DNA from: Fodinicola feengrottensis
GTDB lineage: Bacteria; Actinomycetota; Actinomycetes; Mycobacteriales; HKI-0501
Direction of reading: 5' to 3'
Assembly: GCF_010993775.1 (NCBI RefSeq)
Contig: NZ_WOTO01000024.1
Span: forward strand, 1-64,000
DNA length: 64,000 nucleotides
Shown in pieces: positions 58,938 through 64,000 of the stretch (position 1 is its first letter; every line of letters begins with the position of its first letter). The notes under the pieces are model-generated. The model saw nothing but the letters and a program-made list of their open reading frames with translations, searched no databases and was not told where the DNA came from. The translations under genes and the position numbers were made by a program.

Positions 58938-60026
58938 GACGCGACCAGCTCGGCCGGTACGACGACACCGTCGGTGGGGTCGAAGACAAGGACGGCTCGC
59001 TCGCCGGCGGTCGGTGCGGATCCGGTCGCCGGCGACTCGACGACCACCTCGCCGCCGCCGTCCAGGGCCACTGTCGTACGGAAACTCGAGCCGCGCCACT
59101 GTACGGCGCTGATCCGGCCGGGCAGCCGATTGGTGCCGTCGCTGTGGTCCGTCTCGATCCGCAGCCGGTGCGGCCGGATCGCCAGCTGTGCGGCGCCCGG
59201 CCGATGGTCGGCTGGCCCGGCCGCGGTCAGGATGTGCTCACCGAGCTGGATGCGCAGCACATTCGTACGCTCAGCGCCCAAAACCTGCACCGGCAGCACG
59301 TTCGCGGCGCCCAGGAAACTCGCGGTGAACGCGGACGGCGGCCGGAGGTAGAGATCCTGCGCGGTGCCCACGTCGACCAGTTTTCCGGCGGCCAACACGG
59401 CGATGCGGTCGGCCAGCGTCAACGCCTCGGTCTGGTCGTGGGTGACGTAAAGGATCGACACCGCCGGCAGGGCCCGGTGCAGCCGGTCGATCTCGGCGGT
59501 CATTTCCGACCGCAGGGCCGCGTCCAATGCGGACAGTGGTTCGTCCAGCAGCAGGACTTTTGGCTTCACCGCTAGTGCCCTGGCGATCGCCACTCGCTGC
59601 GCTGCTGCTGGCCGCCCGACAGCTGCCGGGGAGCCCGGTCAGCGAAGCTGGCCATGCCGACCATGGCCAGCGACTCGCGGACTCTCTCGGCGATGTCGAC
59701 TTTCCGTACGCCTCGGGATTTTGGCCCGAACGCGACGTTTTTTCCGCGACGCTCATGTGCGGGAACAGTGCGTACGACTGCACCACGAGGCCGAGGTCGC
59801 GGCGGTGCGGTGGCATCCCGGTGACGTCTCGGCCGGACAACCGTACGGTGCCGGACGCCAGCGGGACGAAGCCGGCCACCGCTCGCAGCGCGGTCGTCTT
59901 CCCCGAGCCGCTAGGCCCCAGGACCGCCACCAGCTCGCCCGCGTCGACGGTCAGGCTGAAGCCATCCAGAACGGTGTTTCGTTGGTACGTAACGGTTGCC
60001 TGATCGAGCTCGATGCCGGGAGTCAT
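58934..60026 (-). CDS. ABC transporter ATPase of a phosphonate-type uptake system, two frameshifts
   Basis: About 364 residues. Walker A '[20 protein letters not shown]', Q-loop '[16 protein letters not shown]', Walker B '[20 protein letters not shown]' and H-loop '[20 protein letters not shown]' are clear; the signature region lies between the shifts near 59735 and 59600 and is best read 'LSGGQQQRV'. The C-terminal 110 residues ('[14 protein letters not shown]', '[15 protein letters not shown]') are a TOBE regulatory domain. It is of the PotA/PhnT type for polyamine, iron or phosphonate import. The start ATG lies 1 base after the binding-protein stop. Confidence 0.87.
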
Positions 60027-60027
60027 C

Positions 60028-61083
60028 TCAGGCCTGGCCGGTGGCGGTGTTGTACGCGGCGACGTCCTGGTCCAGCGACGCGAGCACCGCGTTCCAGTCC
60101 GGGTGGTAGATCTGCACACCGTCCATCGTCGTTTGCAGCTTGCCCAGCGCTGGATCGGCCGGCAGCCCGGTCAGCACCGGTACGCCGAACGCGGTCTTGG
60201 CCACAGTGGACTGTGCGTCTTTTGAGAGCAGGTAGGACAGAAGCTGTTTTCCAGCGTCGCCGTGCGGTGCCTTGGTGACCAGCCCGGCCGCGTACGGCAG
60301 TGCCAAGGTCTCCGGTTTTCCGGTGCTGTTCCGCGGGAACCAGAGGTCCAAGCCCGCTTTTTCGTTGGCGATCAAGGCCAGATCCATCTGCACGTCCCCG
60401 TTGGCCACGTAAAGCTCACCCTTGGTGACCAGCGGCTGCAACTTGCCGGTGGAGGCGGACGGCCCTTGTTGTTGTTGGTCTGCAGCTTCTTCAGATACTG
60501 CAGGGCGGCCGGGGTGCCACCCAGCTGATGGCTCGCCAACACCAGGACCGCGGTGCCGTCCCCGGCCTGGCCGGGCGTCGAATACTGCAGCTTGCCGGCC
60601 AGTTTCGGGCTCAGCAGGTCGTTCCAGCCGGTCGGCTTGGCCAGGTATTTGGGGTTGTAGACGAAACACAGATAGTTGTTGACCACCGAAGTCCACAGAC
60701 CTTTCGGGTCGCGGTCGGCGGCCGGCACCGCGCTCACCCCGTCCACTGTGGACAGGTCGGTCACCACACCGGCCTTCGCGGCCTTCTGAATGAAGGGTGG
60801 GAGGGTGATCAGCAGGTCGGCCTGCGGGTTGTGGGCCTCCTTTTCCACCCGGGATTCCACCACTCCGGAACCGTCTTCGACGATCTGCACCTTGATGCCG
60901 GTCTTCTTGGTGAAGGCAGCGAAAGTCGGGGTGTACCAGTCGGCGAGACCATCGGCTGTGTAAAACGGTCACAGTGGTGGCATTCGTGGTGGCACCGGCG
61001 GTGCCACCGCAGCCGGCGGTCAGTCCGAGCAGCACGCAGCCAGCCGCGACGGCCAGCGTACGAGCACGGGAGAAGCGACTCAT
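60028..61083 (-). CDS. Phosphonate-type (2-aminoethylphosphonate) ABC substrate-binding lipoprotein, two frameshifts
   Basis: About 352 residues. Lipobox 'LLGLTAGC' near residue 25. After a shift near 60975 the mature part reads 'TPTFAAFTKKTGIKVQIVED' (a type 2 extracellular binding-protein opening), then 'ESRVEKEAHNPQADLLITLP', 'SVVNNYLCFVYNPKYLAKPT' and, after a shift near 60462, 'GELYVANGDVQMDLALIANE' and 'LALPYAAGLVTKAPHGDAGK'. It resembles PhnS and iron(III)-type proteins; the hydrolase and FAD enzyme beside it favour 2-aminoethylphosphonate. ATG 61083 has GGAAGGG upstream. Confidence 0.82.
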   Translation of the reverse strand: MSRFSRARTLAVAAGCVLLGLTAGCGGTAGATTNATTVTVLHSRWSRRLVHPDFRCLHQEDRHQGADRRRRFRSGGIPGGKGGPQPAGRPADHPPTLHSEGREGRCGDRPVHSGRGERGAGRRPRPERSVDFGGQQLSVFRLQPQIPGQADRLERPAEPETGRQAAVFDARPGRGRHRGPGVGEPSAGWHPGRPAVSEEAADQQQQGPSASTGKLQPLVTKGELYVANGDVQMDLALIANEKAGLDLWFPRNSTGKPETLALPYAAGLVTKAPHGDAGKQLLSYLLSKDAQSTVAKTAFGVPVLTGLPADPALGKLQTTMDGVQIYHPDWNAVLASLDQDVAAYNTATGQA

Positions 61084-61105
61084 GGCGAAACCCTTCCAGA
61101 TTCTT

Positions 61106-61784
61106 TTAGGCATTCTCGGTGAGCAACGGAACGAGGTCGTGAACGCTGGGCAGAATGTGGGTGTGCGGTGCGTGGGTCAACTGGTCGGCGGTGTGCGCGC
61201 CGGTGGTCACGCCGGCCACCAGAGCGGCGCCGGCCCGGGTGCCGGCCAAGAGGTCGGAAACCGTGTCGCCGGCGACGGCGACCGTGCGTACGTCGTCAAT
61301 GGCGAGCCGCAGGACGGCCGTGAGGATCATGTCGGGAAAGGGCCGGCCGCGACCGGCGTCGGCCGGCGACAGTGCCAGGTCGACCAGCGAGGTCCACTGC
61401 AGGACTTCGAGGATAGCTTCCCTCGTGGCGGGCGAAAATCCGGTGGTGAGACAGATCTTCAACCCCACCTTCGCGCAGTTCGGCAAAGGTTTCGACCGCG
61501 CCCGGCAGAGCAGTCACCTGACCGGACGCGATCGCCGCGGTCATGTCCTTTTCGAAGATCTGAACGGCGTTCTCGGCTCGGTCGGCGCCGAACAGATGGG
61601 TGAACACGTCGATCTTGCTTTGCCCCATCGTCTCGCGTACGTACGACAGAGCCTCATCGAACGCCGAGGTGCCCTGGGCTAGGCCGAGAGCTTGCGCGGC
61701 GCCCGCGAACGCCGTTTCCACCACCCCGTCGTCGCGTACGGTGGTGCCAGCCATGTCCAGGCATACCAACGAAAATCCGGTCAC
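61106..61784 (-). CDS. Phosphonatase-like HAD hydrolase (PhnX-related), one frameshift
   Basis: About 226 residues. 'SLVCLDMAGTTVRDDGVVET' is the HAD nucleophile motif in the D-M-A-G-T-T form typical of phosphonoacetaldehyde-hydrolase relatives; 'ICLTTGFSPATREAILE' is motif II with Thr; 'GRGRPFPDMILTAVLRLAID' and 'VAVAGDTVSDLLAGTRAGAA' supply the Lys/Arg and acidic motifs III-IV. The Schiff-base lysine of true PhnX is not visible in the cap ('VRETMGQSKIDVF' contains one candidate). One frame change near 61470. It likely acts on the phosphonate or phosphate product of the FAD enzyme upstream. Confidence 0.85.
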
Positions 61785-61788
61785 CAGT

Positions 61789-62887
61789 TCAGCTCCTTCG
61801 CGGTTGTTTTTCGGCGACCGCTGGCGACGCGGTCATGCCGCGGCCGCCCAGCCCGGTGATCAGGTGGACCCCGGCGGTGAGGACGTGCCGGGATTCCACC
61901 GCTGCCACCGGTTCGGGTTGCTGGGAGTAGACACCGGCCCAGCGGGTCACGGTTTTCGGGATCGTACGGCCGAGAATCCGTTCGGCCCGGCCGCGCAGCT
62001 CGTCGTACGCCTCCTCGGCGACACCAACGTCGAACGGTTCGTCGTACGCGTGCGTGTCGCCGATCGTCAGCCCGCCATCGGCCCGCTGGACACACAGCAA
62101 CTGCATCCGCCAGCGGTCCGTGGCTGGACTCGGAGCTGGCAGGTTTTTCCGTGCTGGTACGTCGAAAACGGGGTAGTAGCGGAGCGAGTCGCCATCTGCG
62201 AGCGCTGTTCGCAGTGGGATGTCCAACGGCGCGGTCTGCATCATCTGCAGCCGGCAGCGGTGCAGCCCCGACAGTGCTTTTCCGCCCAGGATCGAATGTT
62301 CGGCGCCCGGGCAGATCACCACCGCGTCGCCGTGGTGGGTGTCGCCGAGGTGATCACGAACGATCCCGGTGTCGGCATCCACGACCGTACGCCCCGGCAG
62401 GAACTGATAGCGCCCGGAAGCCGCTAGCGCCTGGCGGAGGGCGCCAGGCACCAGTCGTGGTCACGATGGCGTCCCGTCCGCACCAGAGCGCGGCCCGAAG
62501 GTCCGCGCCCAACGCCGGCTCCAGGGCTCGCGCCTCGCCCGCGTCGAGCAGCTTCAGCTCTCGATCGGCGGCGTCCGGCAACGCCATCACCTGTTCCAGC
62601 ACGGCTACTTCGGCGTCTGTGTTGACAATTGTCAGAGATCCGGCGGCGCGGAATTTCAGCCCTCGGGCGGCTTTCCCGATCTCCTCCCAGAGCTCTCGCG
62701 CCCGCAGTGCCACCGTGGTCTCGGCACCAGGGGCGCGGCCGGACACCCATACCAGTCCGAAGTTGCGGACGGTTGCCGCCCGCGGACCCGCGTCACGTTC
62801 GAGTTGGACGACCTGGTGGCCGCGGCGGACCGCATGCCACGCATGCATGGTGCCGAGCACTCCGCCGCCCACGATGAGTATTCGCAT
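61789..62887 (-). CDS. FAD-dependent oxidoreductase (DAO family, phosphonate-associated), one frameshift
   Basis: About 366 residues. 'ILIVGGGVLGTMHAWHAVRR' followed by 'GHQVVQLERDAGP' is the FAD-binding start of glycine/D-amino-acid oxidases; 'ATVRNFGLVWVSGR' and the C-terminal 'AGVHLITGLGGRGMTASPAV' are features of the subgroup found with phosphonatase-like hydrolases (TIGR03364-type). Related enzymes oxidise aminoalkylphosphonates or their N-methyl forms at the C-N bond. One frame change near 62440. First gene of the six-gene operon; the hydrolase starts 4 bases after its stop. Confidence 0.85.
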
Positions 62888-62962
62888 GTCCAAGAGGGTG
62901 CCCGGCGCGGCTGACCCCAACTGGACACCTGGTCGCCATCGGGATGACCTAGAGGTGAACAG

Positions 62963-62974
62963 TTGTCTAGACCT
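62963..62974. promoter_or_regulatory. GntR/HutC-type operator (dre/PhnF-like) at the phosphonate operon promoter
   Basis: TTGTCTAGACCT contains the full palindrome GTCTAGAC and matches 10 of 12 bases of TGGTCTAGACCA, the core bound by HutC-subfamily GntR regulators such as DasR and PhnF. It sits at the predicted transcript start of the minus-strand operon, a repression position. No gntR gene is in the window. A second palindrome GTCAGT-CA-ACTGAC (62992-63005) overlaps the -35 box. Confidence 0.55.
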
Positions 62975-63000
62975 GTTATTATCTCGTTATAGTCAGTCAA
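62973..63000 (-). promoter_or_regulatory. Predicted promoter of the phosphonate operon
   Basis: On the minus strand, -35 TTGACT (63000-62995), a 16-base spacer and -10-like TAACAG (62978-62973). The operator palindrome begins directly after it. The leader to the FAD oxidoreductase ATG would be about 80 bases. Confidence 0.4.
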
Positions 63001-63005
63001 CTGAC

Positions 63006-63370
63006 CTATTCCTGGCATCTGCCCTGCGGTCAGGAAAGTTTCCGGGAAACGAAATTCGCTGGTACGGCGAATCCTGCCTTGACAACGGACATTTCTCGCT
63101 GATACGTATATGCGGCCCATTTGGCGGGCGAGCCACGCCGCTCTTGACAATCGTCACCATGTCACGCGTTCACTCTTTCAGCGAAGCCGGAAACATTCCT
63201 GTCCGCAGCACGAAAGGACCGGTGTTTGTTGAGGTCAGCGACATCCCTCGAGAAAATCGAGAATAACTTCGCGAAACATTGAACCGTTCCGACCGGCCAC
63301 TCGTGTATTGCGCTGACGACCATCGGCGTGGCTCGTTTGCATCCCTGTCCTCACAAAGATTGGTGATCCC
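63006..63370. other. Intergenic region before the right-end secreted gene
   Basis: No convincing gene. A plus-strand TTGACA (63079-63084) with TACGTA 18 bases on (63103-63108) is a fair promoter; a second TTGACA at 63144-63149 lacks a good -10. Either could drive the gene at 63371. CTCGAGAAAATCGAG at about 63249-63263 is a short inverted repeat. Confidence 0.35.
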
Positions 63371-64000
63371 TTGTCTGTTCGGCGAAAGATGACAACGTTC
63401 GCAGTCGCCGCGACCGCTGCCGTGTCCGCGCTCGTCCTCGCCTCCACTGCGCCGGCCGCCGCCGACCCGCCGCCGCTGGCCACCGTCCCGCTGCCGTTGC
63501 AGCAGGTCGCGCTGGTCAACCCGGAGCTTCCCTACAGCGCCAGCTACACGTTGAACCCGGTGGTGCCTTTCGACCAGGCCCCGGCCGGGACGGTGCCAGC
63601 GTGCTGGCACCCCAGCAGGCCACTGGGCGACCTCGACGGTGTCTACGGTTCCGGGATCATCGAGGATCCGCTGCTGCCCGACCTGCCTTACCTGGTCGAG
63701 TCGAACATCGTCCTGCGCTACCCGAACGCGGCCGCCGCTTCGGCCGTGGCCGCCCAGTGGAACACCGACCTCGCCGGATGTTCGGCGCCGCCGGCCCGGA
63801 TCAATGTTCACAAGGTCACCACGATCCAGAACATTCCAGTCTGGGCGTACGAGCAGACACTCCCCGGCAGGACCGTCACCGGCTACCGGCAGTTCGCGTT
63901 GGTCCAGGACGACAACGTGCTCGACTTCCTGGCGGTGCAGGACACCGTCACCCAGGCGCCGTCCGCTGATGCCTTTCACCACCTCGATCACGGCGATGAA
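63371..64000 (+). CDS. Secreted protein, N-terminal part (runs off the right edge)
   Basis: At least 210 residues, open to the end of the window. TTG 63371 gives 'SVRRKMTTFAVAATAAVSAL' with a basic n-region and a good signal peptide ('VLASTAPAAA-DPP'); ATG 63389 is the alternative but lacks the positive charges. The mature part is Pro/Ala-rich at first, then 'GTVPACWHPSRPLGDLDGVY', 'VESNIVLRYPNAAAASAVAA', 'QWNTDLAGCSAPPARI' and 'PVWAYEQTLPGRTVTGYRQF'. Two cysteines 60 residues apart may pair. The alternating pattern faintly recalls extracellular PknH/LpqN-like sensor domains, but I cannot assign a family. Confidence 0.65.
   Translation, partial: MSVRRKMTTFAVAATAAVSALVLASTAPAAADPPPLATVPLPLQQVALVNPELPYSASYTLNPVVPFDQAPAGTVPACWHPSRPLGDLDGVYGSGIIEDPLLPDLPYLVESNIVLRYPNAAAASAVAAQWNTDLAGCSAPPARINVHKVTTIQNIPVWAYEQTLPGRTVTGYRQFALVQDDNVLDFLAVQDTVTQAPSADAFHHLDHGDE

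Overview
The window is about 64 kb of very GC-rich, densely coding DNA. GTG starts are common, genes often overlap by 4 bp (ATGA or GTGA), and the order TetR - tRNA-Gln - glmU - prs ... rplY - pth is typical of Actinobacteria (it resembles the Rv1019-glmU-prsA-rplY-pth block of Mycobacterium). The source is most likely a filamentous or soil actinomycete; I cannot name the genus.

Layout. Bases 1-10,500 hold housekeeping and accessory genes: the tail of a cobalamin/siderophore-type binding protein, a MarR-linked ABC exporter, an ABC-F ATPase, a DUF4383 membrane protein, an esterase, a nitronate monooxygenase, an epoxide hydrolase behind tandem palindromic operators, a channel-like membrane protein and a TetR regulator. 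A tRNA-Gln(TTG), a small unknown gene, glmU and prs follow (10.5-13.6 kb). From 14 to 41.5 kb lies a large exopolysaccharide (EPS) island: initiating sugar transferase, NodB deacetylase, a CDP-alcohol phosphotransferase between two cytidylyltransferase-like genes, two GT4 glycosyltransferases, an O-antigen ligase/polymerase, four tandem secreted beta-propeller/Fn3 paralogues, FkbM methyltransferase, beta-helix protein, Wzz/BY-kinase-like protein, Wzx flippase and rmlABCD. The island sits between prs and rplY-pth, genes that are near neighbours in mycobacteria. A second initiating sugar transferase follows pth (44.6 kb), then a peptide-type ABC binding lipoprotein, a sulfate-activation operon (cysQ-cysD-cysN), a GH26-like glycanase and a DUF4185-like/F5-8C secreted protein, which suggest turnover or remodelling of polysaccharide. 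The right end is a six-gene minus-strand phosphonate-type operon (FAD oxidoreductase, phosphonatase-like hydrolase, binding protein, ATPase, two permeases) behind a promoter overlapped by a GntR/HutC-type palindrome, and a partial secreted protein.

How the genes work together. RmlABCD makes dTDP-rhamnose; a WbaP-type transferase loads the first sugar on undecaprenyl phosphate; GT4 enzymes extend; Wzx, the Wzy-like protein and the Wzz/kinase-like protein export and polymerise; FkbM, deacetylase, CDP-alcohol and beta-helix proteins probably modify the polymer; the propeller proteins are secreted beside it. CysQDN supplies activated sulfate and could also serve sulfation, but no sulfotransferase is seen.

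Data quality matters. I see about 55 apparent frameshifts, many in homopolymers, affecting even glmU, prs, pth and (as a compensated pair) rplY. I read them as sequencing errors, annotate such genes at full length, and list approximate shift positions. Intergenic DNA carries three families of palindromic repeats, including two copies of a MITE-like element.
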